A stretch of DNA of 33,649 nt from Acidobacteriota bacterium (lineage in GTDB: Bacteria; Acidobacteriota; Thermoanaerobaculia; UBA5066; Gp7-AA6): assembly GCA_003222385.1 (NCBI GenBank), contig QHVV01000047.1:12576-46224 (forward strand), in the 5' to 3' direction. Made by a program: the position numbers and the translations under genes. This document shows, piece by piece, positions 1-9,106 of the stretch (its first letter is position 1; each line of letters opens with the position of its first letter). The notes beneath the pieces are model-generated. The model did not search any database. It saw only the letters and a list, made by a program, of their open reading frames with translations, and was not told where the DNA came from.

Positions 1-812
1 TAGCTCACGCGCACGGTCAGCTTGCCGCCGGCCCGGAGCTTTTCCCACGCGTCCAGGTCCCGGGCGTCTCCCGGCAGGTCCTGCACGGATGTGACCCCGT
101 TTTCCGCGGCGTGCCGGACCGCCGTCGACAGCGCCTCCTCGACCTCGGCTTCCGTGCGGGGCGGTCTCGCCGACGCGATCAGGTCCATCGCCGCGTCCTT
201 GAGGACGCCGGTCGGGTCGCCCGCCGAGTCCCGCACCACCACACCGCCCGGCGGGTCCGGCGTGTCGCGCGAGATCCTCGCGAGCTTCAACGCGATGCTG
301 CTGCACACCATCATGTGACCGTCGGTCCGCGAGAGGCAGGCCGGCCGATCTCCGGTCGCCGGATCGAGCATCGCGCGGGTCGGAAGGACGGGGTTCGCCC
401 AGACCTGGTGGTCCCACGCGCCGTCCGTCAGCCAGGCGCCGGCCGGCCGCGTCTTCGCGAACTCCGCCAGCTTCCGGGTGAAGTCGGCCGGGTCCTTCGT
501 ATGGCGCAGGTCCACGGCCAGGAGGTTGAAGCCTCCCATCGACATGTGCGTGTGGCAGTCGATGAATCCGGGGACGACGCGCCGGCCCTTCGCGTCGAGG
601 ACCACTGTCTTCGCTCCTCTCCACGCGCGGACCTCCTCGTCGCCGCCGACCGCGACGACGCGGCCGCCCCGAACCGCCATCGCCGTGGCCTCGGGCCGCG
701 CGCGGTCGCCGGTCCAGATCTTCGCCGACACGAGGACGAGGCCGGCCGGTTCGGAGGGAGCCGTCGTCGAGATGGCCGTTAGAAGGAGGAGCGCGGCGGC
801 GACACCGCTCAT
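1..812 (-). CDS. Amidohydrolase family 3 (YtcJ-like) exported protein, C-terminus beyond window
   Basis: I translated this by hand from the minus strand because it is open at the window edge and absent from the ORF track. The start ATG overlaps the ppdK TGA as ATGA, suggesting translational coupling. About 270 residues are present. A hydrophobic N-terminus (MSGVAAALLLLTAIS) looks like a signal peptide. It is followed by the beta-sandwich segment typical of imidazolonepropionase-like and YtcJ-like hydrolases, then the metal-binding motif in VPGFIDCHTHM, and then GAWLTDGAWDHQVW and SRTDGHMMVCSS, all characteristic of the amidohydrolase_3 family. Members are metal-dependent hydrolases acting on C-N or related bonds; the substrate cannot be deduced. 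The catalytic C-terminal part lies outside the window. It is last in the recO-glyQS-ppdK run and is probably unrelated in function to those genes. Confidence 0.88.
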   Translation of the reverse strand, partial: MSGVAAALLLLTAISTTAPSEPAGLVLVSAKIWTGDRARPEATAMAVRGGRVVAVGGDEEVRAWRGAKTVVLDAKGRRVVPGFIDCHTHMSMGGFNLLAVDLRHTKDPADFTRKLAEFAKTRPAGAWLTDGAWDHQVWANPVLPTRAMLDPATGDRPACLSRTDGHMMVCSSIALKLARISRDTPDPPGGVVVRDSAGDPTGVLKDAAMDLIASARPPRTEAEVEEALSTAVRHAAENGVTSVQDLPGDARDLDAWEKLRAGGKLTVRVS

Positions 813-3509
813 GCCGTCGAAGACGCGGCCGTTTCTTTCGACAGCGCCGCATGGGCGGCCGCGAGGCGGGCGACGGCCACGCGGAATGGAGAGCAGGAGA
901 CGTAATCCAGGCCCGCGCCGTGAAAGAACGTGATCGAGCGGGGATCTCCTCCGTGCTCTCCGCACACTCCCACCTTCAAGCCGGGTTTCGCCGCGCGGCC
1001 GCGCTCGGTCGCGATCGAAACGAGCTCGCCGACACCCGGCTGATCGATCGTTCCGAAGGGGTCGTCCGGCAGGATCCCGAGCTCGATGTACGCGGGCAGA
1101 AAGGAGGCCGCGTCGTCGCGGGAGTAGCCGTACGTCATCTGGGTCAGGTCGTTGGTCCCGAACGAGAAGAAGTCGCAGTTCGCCGCGATCTCCGCGGCCC
1201 GCAGAGCCGCGCGCGGGATCTCGATCATCGTGCCGACCCGGTACGGCACCGCATCGCCCGTCTCTCCCGCGACCAGACGGGCGGTCTCGTCGACCATGAT
1301 CTTCAGGCGGTCGAATTCCCCTTTCGTGCCGACGAGCGGGATCATGACCTCGGGGCTCGGTCGAAGCCCTTCGCGCCGGACCGCCGCCGCCGCTTCGAAG
1401 ATGGCGCGGACCTGCGTCTCGTAGATCTCGGGATACGTGATTCCCAGGCGGCACCCGCGGTGGCCGAGCATCGGGTTGGCCTCGGCCAGGGAGCGGACGC
1501 GCTCGCGAAGCTTCTCGGCGGTGATGCCGAGCTCCTCGGCCGTCTTCTTCACGGCGGCGTCCTCGTGCGGCAGGAATTCGTGGAGCGGCGGGTCGAGGAG
1601 GCGGATCGTGACCGGTCTCTCCCCCATTTCGCGGAAGATCCCGATGAAATCCTCGCGCTGCATGGGAAGGAGCTTCGCGAGGGCCTTCCGGCGATCGGCC
1701 TCCGAGTCGGCCACGATCATCTGGCGCACGGCCACGATCCGGTTTTCGCCGAAGAACATGTGCTCGGTGCGGCAGAGCCCGATGCCCTCCGCCCCGAAGA
1801 GCCTCGCGACGCGCGCGTCCGTGGGAGTGTCGGCGTTCGCGCGGACGCCCAGGCGGCGCGAGCCGTCGGCCCATTCGAGGAGCCGTTGGAAGGACGCGAA
1901 GAGCGGAGACTTCTCGGGCGGGAGGGTGCCGTCCACGAGGACGCGGAGGACTTCGGAGGGTTGCGTCGGGAGCTGTCCCAGGAGGACGTCGCCCGCGGTG
2001 CCGTCCACCGAGAGGAAGTCGCCTTCCTTCGCCGTGAGGTTGCGGGCGCGGAGTTCGTGCCGCCTCTCGTCCACCGTGATCTCGCCCGCGCCCACGACGC
2101 AGGTTTTGCCCATGCCGCGGGCGACGACCGAAGCGTGACTCGTGATCCCGCCCCGCGTCGTCAGGATTCCGACGGCCGCGTGCATGCCCGCGATGTCTTC
2201 GGGCGAGGTCTCGACCCGCACGAGCACGACCGGGTCTCCCTTGCGCGCCATCTCGACGGCCCGATCCGCGGTGAACGCGATCCGACCGCAGGCGGCGCCC
2301 GGGCCGGCCGGCAGCCCCCGGGCGAGGAGACGCCCTCCCTGGACCGCCGCCTCCTTCTCTTTCGCAGGAAACACCGGCGCCAGGAGTTGGACGAGCTGCT
2401 CCGGCTCGACCCGCAGCACCGCTTCCTTTTCGGAGATCAACCCTTCTGCGACCATATCGGTCGCGACCCGGACCGCGGCGAAGCCCGTCCTCTTGCCGTT
2501 GCGCGTCTGGAGCAGATAGACGCGCCCCTCTTCGATCGTGAACTCCAGGTCCTGCATGTCGCGGAAGCTCTTCTCGACGAGATCCCGAACCCGGACGAGC
2601 TCCGCGTACGCCGCAGGCATCGTCTCCTCGAGCGACTTCCCGGAGCCGTCCGCTGCCAGCGGGTGCGGCGTGCGGATCCCGGCCACGACGTCTTCCCCCT
2701 GCGCGTTCGCGAGGAACTCCCCGTAGAACTTCTTTTCGCCGGTCGCCGGGTCGCGGGTGAATGCCACTCCGGTCGCGGAGCGCTCGCCCCGATTGCCGAA
2801 CACCATCGCCTGAACGTTCACCGCGGTGCCCCACTCCTCCGGGATCCGGTAGAGCCGGCGGTACTCCTTCGCGCGGGGGTTGTTCCACGACCGGAAGACC
2901 GCGCCGATCGCGCCCCAGAGCTGCTCGCGCGGATCGTCCGGGAAGGACGCGCCGCGGCGCCGCACGACTTCCTCGTAGCGATCGACGACCCATCGCAGGT
3001 CCTCGGCCGAGAGCTCGGAGTCGAACTTCGCGCCATTCCTCGAACTCCTCGCGCGGAATTTCCAGGACGATGCCGGAGTACATCTGGAGGAACCGCCGGC
3101 GGCAGTCGAGCGCGAAGCGTTCCCCGGCGGACGCGGCGAGGCCGGCCATGGCCGCCCGCGTCAAGCCGAGGTTCAGGATCGTGTCCATCATGCCGGGCAT
3201 CGAAGAGCGCGCGCCGGACCGCACCGAGACCAGCAGCGGGTTCGAGGCGTCGCCGAACTTCCGGCCCGTCGATCGCTCGACACGCGCGAGCGCTTCCTCG
3301 ACTTCCGGCCGAACGCCGTCGAGGTTTCCCGTCCGCAAGTAATCCAGGCATACAGACGTCTCGATCGTGAAACCGGGCGGCACCGGAATTCCGAGCGCCG
3401 TCATCTCGGCCAGGCCGGAGCCCTTCCCGCCGAGGATTTCTTTCCCCAGCCCGGCTCCTTCGGCGTGGCCGTCACCAAAGTAATGCACTCGCTTAACTGT
3501 TGCTGCCAT
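809..3509 (-). CDS. ppdK: Pyruvate, phosphate dikinase, broken by one frameshift
   Basis: PPDK interconverts pyruvate + ATP + Pi and phosphoenolpyruvate + AMP + PPi in the cytoplasm. The N-terminus starts at an ATG (MAATVKRVHYFGDG) and carries the ATP-grasp region (GGKGSGLAEMTALGIPVPPG, VSVRSGARSSMPGMMDT). The central swivelling domain has the phospho-histidine motif GGITSHASVVARGMG. The C-terminal PEP/pyruvate domain ends with the catalytic-cysteine motif CGEHGGDP. The track shows only residues after the break (809-2965). The N-terminal frame runs to about FEEW near 3035-3045 and the second frame resumes at GAKFDSELSAEDL, so the family sequence is continuous across the junction. The span is one base longer than a multiple of three, implying one extra base (or two missing). 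Corrected length is about 899 residues, normal for the family. It lies 109 bases downstream of glyS and overlaps the amidohydrolase start. Confidence 0.93.
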
Positions 3510-3526
3510 CAGCGGAGACACTGTCG

Positions 3527-3581
3527 CGCGGCCGGACGCGGACCCGGTCGGCGGGTCAACACTCATGGCCGTCCGGCCGCG
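3527..3581 (-). other. Nested inverted repeats between glyS and ppdK
   Basis: An 11-base perfect inverted repeat (CGCGGCCGGAC at 3527-3537, GTCCGGCCGCG at 3571-3581) encloses a smaller 6-base stem (GACCCG 3541-3546 with CGGGTC 3552-3557). In the minus-strand transcript this would fold as a strong GC-rich hairpin in the intergenic stretch before ppdK. There is no U-tract, so a classic terminator is unlikely. A leader structure, RNA processing site or protein target is possible. Confidence 0.5.
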
Positions 3582-3618
3582 AGGAGAGAGTGAAAGGCAG
3601 TTCGGCTTCGCACCATTG

Positions 3619-5697
3619 CTATTTCTCCACGACTATTTCTGAGAAGTCTGCGATTCTAGTGAATTCCTTCCGGATCGCGCCCAGGAGTGCCTGCCGGTTC
3701 CTCTTCAGGTCACCGTCCGGGCAGTTCACCAGGACCTCCACGAAGAACCGGTCGAGCGACGGCGAGATCGAAGCGATCGTCTCCAGAGCCTCCGAATACC
3801 GGCGCGCGGGAACGAGCTCCTCGAGCAGCGCTTTCGCCTGGAGAAAGTCGGCGGCCAGCGCCCGCTCCGCGTCCTCGCGATAGAACCGGGCGGATGGCTG
3901 GCCCGGATCCTCGGCCCCGAGGATGTTGCGGATTCGCTTGAAGGCGAGGACGAGACCCCGGAAGTCCAGCCGCCGGCGGGCCTCGGTGAGAGCCGCGGCC
4001 CGCTCCGCGGCGTCGGCGAAGTCCCAGGACCCCACGTTGACGACCGCGGAGATCTCGTCGTAGGACGAGCCCGCGCGCTCGAGCGCGTTGCGCAACCGCT
4101 CGGCGAAGAACTTCTCGAGCTCCGCGAGCGCGACCGGCGGCGAGAGCCCCGGCAGATCCGCCGGATAGAGCGAGATCGCCTTCTCGAGCAGACCGCTCCA
4201 GTCCACCCGCCACCGTCGCGACAGAGCAATCGCCACAGCGCCGGCCGCGGCGCGGCGGAGGCCATACGGGTCCTTTGACCCGGTCGGGACGAGGCCAAGG
4301 CGAAAAATCCCGGCCAGGGTGTCGAACCGGTCGGCCAGCGAGAGCACCGCTCCCACGTCTTCGCGCGGAGGATCGTCGCCCTGCCCCTGCGGCCGGTATT
4401 GATCGGAGATCGCTTTCCAGACCGGCTCGGGAAGGCCTTCCGCCCGCGCGTACAGGCCGCCCATCACGCCCTGGAGATCCGTGAACTCGCGGACCATCCG
4501 CGTGACGAGGTCCGCTTTCGAGAGCCGCGCGGCGGTCCGCGCCTGCCCGACGACGTCGGCGCGGCCGACCGCCGTCGCGATCGCCGCGGCGAGCTCCTCC
4601 AGCCGGATGGTCTTGGCCGCGTAACTCCCGAGCCGATCCTGGAACGACAGGCGTTCGAGCTCCGGCAACCTCGCCGCAAGCGGCTCCCGGGAGTCTTCCT
4701 GGAAAAAGAAACGCGCATCCGCCAGGCGCGCGTTCAAGACCCACTCGTTGCCCTTGCCGATGAAGCCATGGCGGTCGTCGGCGTTGTCCATGACCGCGAT
4801 GAAGTGCGGGAGCAGGCCGCTCGTTCCGCGCACGGGCAGGAACTTCTGGTGGACGCGCATCGCGGTCGTGGTGATTTCCTCGGGCAGATCGAGAAAGGCC
4901 GGGTCGAAAGATCCCCGCACGAGGCCGGGCCACTCGACCAGGTCCGCGAGCACCGCGGCGAGATCGGCGTCGGCGTCGATCCGCCCCCCGACCTGCGCCG
5001 CCAGGCGCCGGGCGGAATCGAGGATCGCGGAACGGCGGGCTTCGGAGTCCGGCTCGACGTAGGCGCCGCGCAGCTTCTGGAAGTAGTCGGCGGGACCGGT
5101 CACGGTGAGCGTTCCGTCGGAGAGAACCCGATGCCCCATTGTCCAGTCGGCGGAACGGGCGCCCAGGATCTCCATCGGAACCACCCTCGCGCCGAAGAGA
5201 GCGAGCAGGCCGCGGACCGGTCTCACGAACGACCGTTCCCCGGTCCCCCAGCGCATGGTCTTCGGAAAGGTGAGCTCGCCGATTACCCGGGGAACGGCCT
5301 TCGCGAGGACGTCGATCGCGTCGCGGCCCGGGACCCGACGCCGGACCGCGACCGTTCGACCCCGCGCGGAGTCGACTACTTCGAGCTCCGAAACGTCGAC
5401 CTTCTGCGCCCGGGCGAACCCTTCCGCCGCCCGCGTCGGCTTCCCGTCCCCTCCGAAGGCCGCCGAAGCGGGCGGTCCGAGCACCTCGCTTTCCGAGTCG
5501 GACTGCCTCTCCGGGATCCCGCGCGCCCAGACGACGAGGCGCCGGGGCGTTCCATACGACTCGACCGACTCGGCGGCGACCCCCTCCTGCTCGAGCGCTT
5601 CGCCGATGCCCCGCGCGAGGTCGCGCCGCGCCCCGGCCAGCGTCGCCGCCGGGATTTCTTCGGTGCGGATCTCGAAGAGGAAGTCGTCGCGTTTCAT
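3619..5697 (-). CDS. glyS: Glycine--tRNA ligase beta subunit
   Basis: This is the beta chain of the bacterial alpha2beta2 glycyl-tRNA synthetase, which recognises tRNA-Gly and supports charging by the alpha subunit. It has 692 residues, the usual length. The N-terminus MKRDDFLFEIRTEEIPA is the family signature. Further matches include FPKTMRWG, the GxxRxxRP-type region (RSFVRPVRGLLALFG), FLPVRGTSGLLPHFIAV, and LSLADRFDTLAGIF with KDPYGLRRAA in the HD-like domain. The C-terminal part (FFAERLRNAL to VLVNCPDGDLKRNRQALLGAI) matches the DALR anticodon-binding region. It starts at an ATG 67 bases after glyQ and ends in TAG. The long plus-strand ORFs opposite it are shadows caused by high GC. Confidence 0.97.
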   Translation of the reverse strand: MKRDDFLFEIRTEEIPAATLAGARRDLARGIGEALEQEGVAAESVESYGTPRRLVVWARGIPERQSDSESEVLGPPASAAFGGDGKPTRAAEGFARAQKVDVSELEVVDSARGRTVAVRRRVPGRDAIDVLAKAVPRVIGELTFPKTMRWGTGERSFVRPVRGLLALFGARVVPMEILGARSADWTMGHRVLSDGTLTVTGPADYFQKLRGAYVEPDSEARRSAILDSARRLAAQVGGRIDADADLAAVLADLVEWPGLVRGSFDPAFLDLPEEITTTAMRVHQKFLPVRGTSGLLPHFIAVMDNADDRHGFIGKGNEWVLNARLADARFFFQEDSREPLAARLPELERLSFQDRLGSYAAKTIRLEELAAAIATAVGRADVVGQARTAARLSKADLVTRMVREFTDLQGVMGGLYARAEGLPEPVWKAISDQYRPQGQGDDPPREDVGAVLSLADRFDTLAGIFRLGLVPTGSKDPYGLRRAAAGAVAIALSRRWRVDWSGLLEKAISLYPADLPGLSPPVALAELEKFFAERLRNALERAGSSYDEISAVVNVGSWDFADAAERAAALTEARRRLDFRGLVLAFKRIRNILGAEDPGQPSARFYREDAERALAADFLQAKALLEELVPARRYSEALETIASISPSLDRFFVEVLVNCPDGDLKRNRQALLGAIRKEFTRIADFSEIVVEK

Positions 5698-5764
5698 GCA
5701 GAGAGAGGGCGCCGGTGCATCTTAGCGGGGAACCGGATGGTCCCCGTCCGTCGGGAAGGGCGTT

Positions 5765-6655
5765 TCAGACGGCGGTCGCGGGCTCGGGCTCGGTGGCCAA
5801 AACCGGAATCCCCGCGCGGCTCGAGACCCAGGCGCGGGCGCACGCGCACGCGAGATCGCGGACGCGCCGGATGAGACCGACCCGGTCGGTCGCGGAGACG
5901 GCTCCGCGGGCGTCGAGGACGTTGAACTGATGGGAGCAGGCGAGCGTCGCCTCGTACGCCGGAATGACGAGACCCGCCTCGAGCGCGCTCTTCGCCTCCG
6001 CTTCCCAGCGGTCGAGAAGGAGCGCGGCGAAGCCCGCGTCGGCGACCTCGAAGTAATAGCGGGAAAGCTCCTCTTCCTCGAGCTTCCGGAGCTGCCCGTA
6101 GCGGACCGACTCGCTCCAGAGGACGTCGTAGATCGAGTCCACCTTGTTCAAAAACATGGCGATGCGCTCGAGGCCGTAGGTGATCTCGGCCGACACCGGC
6201 GAGAGATCGATCCCGCCGGCCTGCTGGAAATAGGTGAACTGGGTGATTTCCATTCCGTCCATCACGACCTGCCAACCGACTCCCCAGGCGCCGAGCGTCG
6301 GAGATTCCCAGTTGTCCTCCTCGAAGCGGATGTCGTGCTCGGCGGCCGAGATCCCGAGCCGCTCGAGGCTGCGCAGGTAGACCTCCTGGACGTCGTCCGG
6401 AGAAGGTTTCAGCACGACCTGGAGCTGGAGATGTTTTGCGAGCCGGAACGGGTTCTGGCCGTAACGCCCGTCGGCCGGGCGGCGCGACGGCTGGACGTAG
6501 GCGCACCGCCACGGATCGGGCCCCAGCACTTTCAGGAAGGTCGCGGGATGCATCGTTCCCGCCCCGACCGGACCGTCGTACGGCTGCTCGATCAGGCAGC
6601 CCTCCGACTCCCAGAACGCGGACAGCTCCGCGATCAACTTCTGAAGGGTCAGCAT
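5765..6655 (-). CDS. glyQ: Glycine--tRNA ligase alpha subunit
   Basis: This is the catalytic alpha chain of the heterotetrameric glycyl-tRNA synthetase, a class II enzyme that makes glycyl-adenylate and transfers glycine to tRNA. I place the start at the ATG reading [17 protein letters not shown], residue 111 of the track ORF; the Arg-rich upstream extension has no family similarity. This gives 296 residues, the normal length. Family blocks visible are [21 protein letters not shown], class II motif 2 in [53 protein letters not shown] and motif 3 in [13 protein letters not shown]. It is followed by glyS and preceded by recO with a 50-base gap. The glyQ-glyS pair supplies the complete enzyme. 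Confidence 0.97.
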   Translation of the reverse strand: MLTLQKLIAELSAFWESEGCLIEQPYDGPVGAGTMHPATFLKVLGPDPWRCAYVQPSRRPADGRYGQNPFRLAKHLQLQVVLKPSPDDVQEVYLRSLERLGISAAEHDIRFEEDNWESPTLGAWGVGWQVVMDGMEITQFTYFQQAGGIDLSPVSAEITYGLERIAMFLNKVDSIYDVLWSESVRYGQLRKLEEEELSRYYFEVADAGFAALLLDRWEAEAKSALEAGLVIPAYEATLACSHQFNVLDARGAVSATDRVGLIRRVRDLACACARAWVSSRAGIPVLATEPEPATAV

Positions 6656-6705
6656 CGTCGAAAAGTGTACCCCACGGCCGCCGCGACGAAGGGCTGACCC
6701 GGACC

Positions 6706-7446
6706 TCAGGCTCCGAGCACCTCGGCTAACACCCGGTGAGACTTCAATTCGTGTCCCAGGAAGTTCCGACGGGCGCGGCGGGCGACCGAGGCGAGCTCCG
6801 CGACGCCGCCCGGCCGCGCTTGTGGATCGAGAGGGCTCGAGAGAAAGGTCCTCAGGGTCGCCGCCCCTTCGTCCGTCAGCCGGATCGCTTCGCCGTGGCG
6901 GCATTCGGCTTCGATGAAGCCTGGCCGGTTCTCGTCGAAGTAAAGCGTCGTCTTGCGCTCGAGCGGCCGGCCACAGCCGGCGCATTCCGCCGGGGACGGG
7001 AAGAGCCCCGAGAGCTTGAGAATCCAGACGTCGAAATAGGCCGCGACCGCCGGCGGCGGCGCGCCGGCGAAGAGTGAATCCATGGCGTGACGCGCGAGGC
7101 GGTAGAACGGCTCGGCCGGGTCCGAGTCCGACACGAACGTCTCCAGGCTCTCGGCGAAGGCCGAGAGGAGAAGCGCGCGCTCCAGGTCCTTCGAGAGAGG
7201 GAAGGACGGGCGGATCGGATCGATTGAGTCGATCGAGACGAGCTCGCGGCCCTCGCGCTCGAAAAACATCACCCGTGCCTCGGTCATCGGCTCGAGCGTT
7301 CCCAGGAAGGCGCTGCGGGCGCCGCGCGCCCGTCGGGCGACGCCCCGCCGCCGACCCGAATCGCGCGTCAGCAACGAGACGATCCGGTCCCGTTCCTTCA
7401 GGGGATGCGTTCCGAGGATGAAAGCGTCCGCCGTCTGCAACCGCAC
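6706..7446 (-). CDS. recO: DNA repair protein RecO
   Basis: RecO works with RecF and RecR to load RecA on gapped DNA coated by single-strand-binding protein. It has 246 residues, the usual length. The N-terminal OB-fold begins [27 protein letters not shown], with the typical basic segment [21 protein letters not shown]. The helical domain has [23 protein letters not shown] with a CxxC pair. The second metal pair is incomplete (only FIEAECRHG), so zinc binding may be degenerate. It is the first gene of the minus-strand run recO-glyQ-glyS-ppdK, an order found in several bacterial groups. It is divergent from the MFS gene across a 79-base gap. Confidence 0.93.
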   Translation of the reverse strand: MRLQTADAFILGTHPLKERDRIVSLLTRDSGRRRGVARRARGARSAFLGTLEPMTEARVMFFEREGRELVSIDSIDPIRPSFPLSKDLERALLLSAFAESLETFVSDSDPAEPFYRLARHAMDSLFAGAPPPAVAAYFDVWILKLSGLFPSPAECAGCGRPLERKTTLYFDENRPGFIEAECRHGEAIRLTDEGAATLRTFLSSPLDPQARPGGVAELASVARRARRNFLGHELKSHRVLAEVLGA

Positions 7447-7452
7447 CCCGCG

Positions 7453-7458
7453 ATTATG
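7453..7458 (-). promoter_or_regulatory. Possible -10 box for recO
   Basis: CATAAT on the minus strand lies 6-12 bases before the recO ATG in the 79-base divergent gap. If used, the transcript would be leaderless or nearly so. No clear -35 hexamer was identified, so this is a weak candidate. Confidence 0.25.
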
Positions 7459-7525
7459 ATGGGCGCGCGCCTCCGAACCCTTCCCGAAGGAATTCAGGTA
7501 ATTCGACGTATTTCCCGAACGGATT

Positions 7526-8737
7526 ATGAAAAGCGATCCTTCGCGCCGATCGGTCCTGGCCCTGGGGTGGGTTTCGTTCCTGACGGACGTGTCGTCCGAG
7601 ATGATCTATCCGCTCCTCCCGGGTTTCTTGACGAGGAACCTGCGCGCCGGGCCCGCCGCGATCGGTTTGATCGAGGGGATCGCGGAGACGACGGCGTCAC
7701 TCGCGAAGATCGGATCGGGCGTCTGGTCGGATCGGGTCCGCCGGCGCAAACCGCTCGTCCTCCTGGGCTACGGGATCGCCACGGTTGCCCGGCCGCTCGT
7801 GGCGTTCGCGCGCGTCTGGACGCAGGTGCTGGCGATCCGGTTCGCGGATCGTCTGGGCAAGGGGATCCGCACGTCCCCCCGCGACGCGCTGCTGGCGGAC
7901 ATCGTGCCGGCGGACCGGAGGGGACGCGCATTCGGACTCCAGCGCGCCATGGACAACGCCGGCGCGCTCGTCGGACCGCTGCTGGCGACCGCGCTCCTCA
8001 AGCTGGCTCTCGCGGACGAGAGGACCGTGTTCCTCCTCGCCGCGGTGCCGGGCGTCGCGGCGATCGTGGTTCTCTGGCTCGCGGTCCCGGACACCGTCCG
8101 CCGGATCGATCCGGCGCCGGCGATCGCAGGACCGCGCAGCCGTCTTCCCAAGCAGTTCTGGAAAATCATCGCCGTCTTCGCTTTCTTCACGCTCGCGAAC
8201 TCGACGGACGCCTTTCTCCTGCTGCGCGCGCAGGACGCGGGCGTCCCGATCTGGCAGCTTCCACTTCTCTGGGCCTTCTTCAACGGGGTCAAGGCCGCCA
8301 CGGGCGTTCCGGGAGGCGCCCTCGCCGACCGCGTAGGAAGAGTCCCCGCGATCGTTCTCGGATGGATCGTCTACGCCGTCTCCTATGCCGGCTTCGCGTT
8401 CGTCTCGGGTCCGTTCGCGATCTGGGGCCTCTTCGCCCTGTATGCGCTCTTCTTCGGCTTGACGGAAGGCTCCGAGCGGGCGTTCGTCGCCGATCTGGTG
8501 CCGGTCGATCTGCGTGGCCGAGCCTACGGCGCGTTCTACGCGGCCGTCGGCATCGCGGCTCTGCCCGCTTCGGTCGCGTTCGGGATCCTCTGGAAGCGCT
8601 TCGGTCCGCGGCTCGCGTTTCTCGCGGGCGCGGCCGTCGCGCTCGCCGCGGCAATTGCTCTCTGGGGAATTTCGGCGAAGATCCGCTCCAAGCGGCCGAC
8701 GCGGGAAGTCTCTCCGACGGGCCCGGTGACGCCGTGA
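7526..8737 (+). CDS. MFS transporter
   Basis: A 403-residue polytopic inner-membrane protein of the major facilitator superfamily. It begins MKSDPSRRSVLALGWVSFLTDVSSEMIYPLLPGFL, a common opening of an MFS subfamily of uncharacterised exporters. The loop-2-like motif DRVRRRKPLV and the conserved RFADRLGKGIRTSPRDALLAD block are present, and the second half repeats the pattern (GALADRVGRVPAIVLGW). About 11-12 hydrophobic segments can be counted. The substrate is unknown. It starts at an ATG in the gap divergent from recO and overlaps the next small gene by GTGA, so the two are probably cotranslated. Confidence 0.88.
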   Translation: MKSDPSRRSVLALGWVSFLTDVSSEMIYPLLPGFLTRNLRAGPAAIGLIEGIAETTASLAKIGSGVWSDRVRRRKPLVLLGYGIATVARPLVAFARVWTQVLAIRFADRLGKGIRTSPRDALLADIVPADRRGRAFGLQRAMDNAGALVGPLLATALLKLALADERTVFLLAAVPGVAAIVVLWLAVPDTVRRIDPAPAIAGPRSRLPKQFWKIIAVFAFFTLANSTDAFLLLRAQDAGVPIWQLPLLWAFFNGVKAATGVPGGALADRVGRVPAIVLGWIVYAVSYAGFAFVSGPFAIWGLFALYALFFGLTEGSERAFVADLVPVDLRGRAYGAFYAAVGIAALPASVAFGILWKRFGPRLAFLAGAAVALAAAIALWGISAKIRSKRPTREVSPTGPVTP

Positions 8738-8865
8738 AGAAAAAAAAGAAAGTCTCGCTCGCGCGCATCCCTCTTCCCAAGAAGGGAGAGAAGCGGCACG
8801 GCGACCGGACCAAGTACGCGCGCGCCCGCGAGAAAGAGCGCCTGCGTCGCGACCTCGACCGCTGA
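8734..8865 (+). CDS. Small basic protein, 43 residues
   Basis: This is too short for the ORF track but is the tail of the in-frame track ORF 7405-8865. A GTG start overlaps the MFS TGA as GTGA. The product is very basic: it opens with a lysine run encoded by an A-rich tract, then ARIPLPKKGEKRHGDRT and KYARAREKERLRRDLDR. The charge pattern suggests a nucleic-acid- or ribosome-associated peptide, but I recognise no family. The abrupt change to Lys-rich codons in a high-GC setting, and its place between the MFS gene and the zinc-ribbon gene, argue for real coding. Confidence is moderate. Confidence 0.5.
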   Translation: MKKKKKVSLARIPLPKKGEKRHGDRTKYARAREKERLRRDLDR

Positions 8866-8881
8866 TACGATCATCGGTCCA

Positions 8882-9106
8882 ATGGGACCGGTCTGGAGGC
8901 TCATCCGTGGACAGAAGGACGTCTGCCACCGGTGTGGCCGCGAAATCGTGGATTTCCCCGCGGTCGGCCGCGTCGTAGACTTCCAGTTCCGGCCGGTCGA
9001 AAAATACTGCTGGGACTGTTACCGCTATATCCAGCCGTTCGTCGACGAGATCGCATCGGAGGCGCAGGACCCCTACCAGCCGGTGACGAAGCCGGCGATC
9101 CCTTGA
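8882..9106 (+). CDS. Small zinc-ribbon protein, 74 residues
   Basis: A 74-residue cytoplasmic protein with two CxxC pairs, CHRC (Cys15, Cys18) and CWDC (Cys43, Cys46), spaced as in a zinc ribbon. The rest is compact and partly acidic at the C-terminus (FVDEIASEAQDPYQP). The function is not recognised. Its stop overlaps the TTG start of mqnE as TTGA, so it is probably translationally coupled to that gene. A role as a small metal-binding partner is conceivable but unproven. Confidence 0.72.
   Translation: MGPVWRLIRGQKDVCHRCGREIVDFPAVGRVVDFQFRPVEKYCWDCYRYIQPFVDEIASEAQDPYQPVTKPAIP

Noticed and set aside
851-3370. 839-residue plus-strand ORF
   Set aside because: Antisense to ppdK; Arg/Asp-rich, no family features, caused by high GC third positions.
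4399-5874. 491-residue plus-strand ORF
   Set aside because: Antisense shadow of glyS with no recognisable domain.
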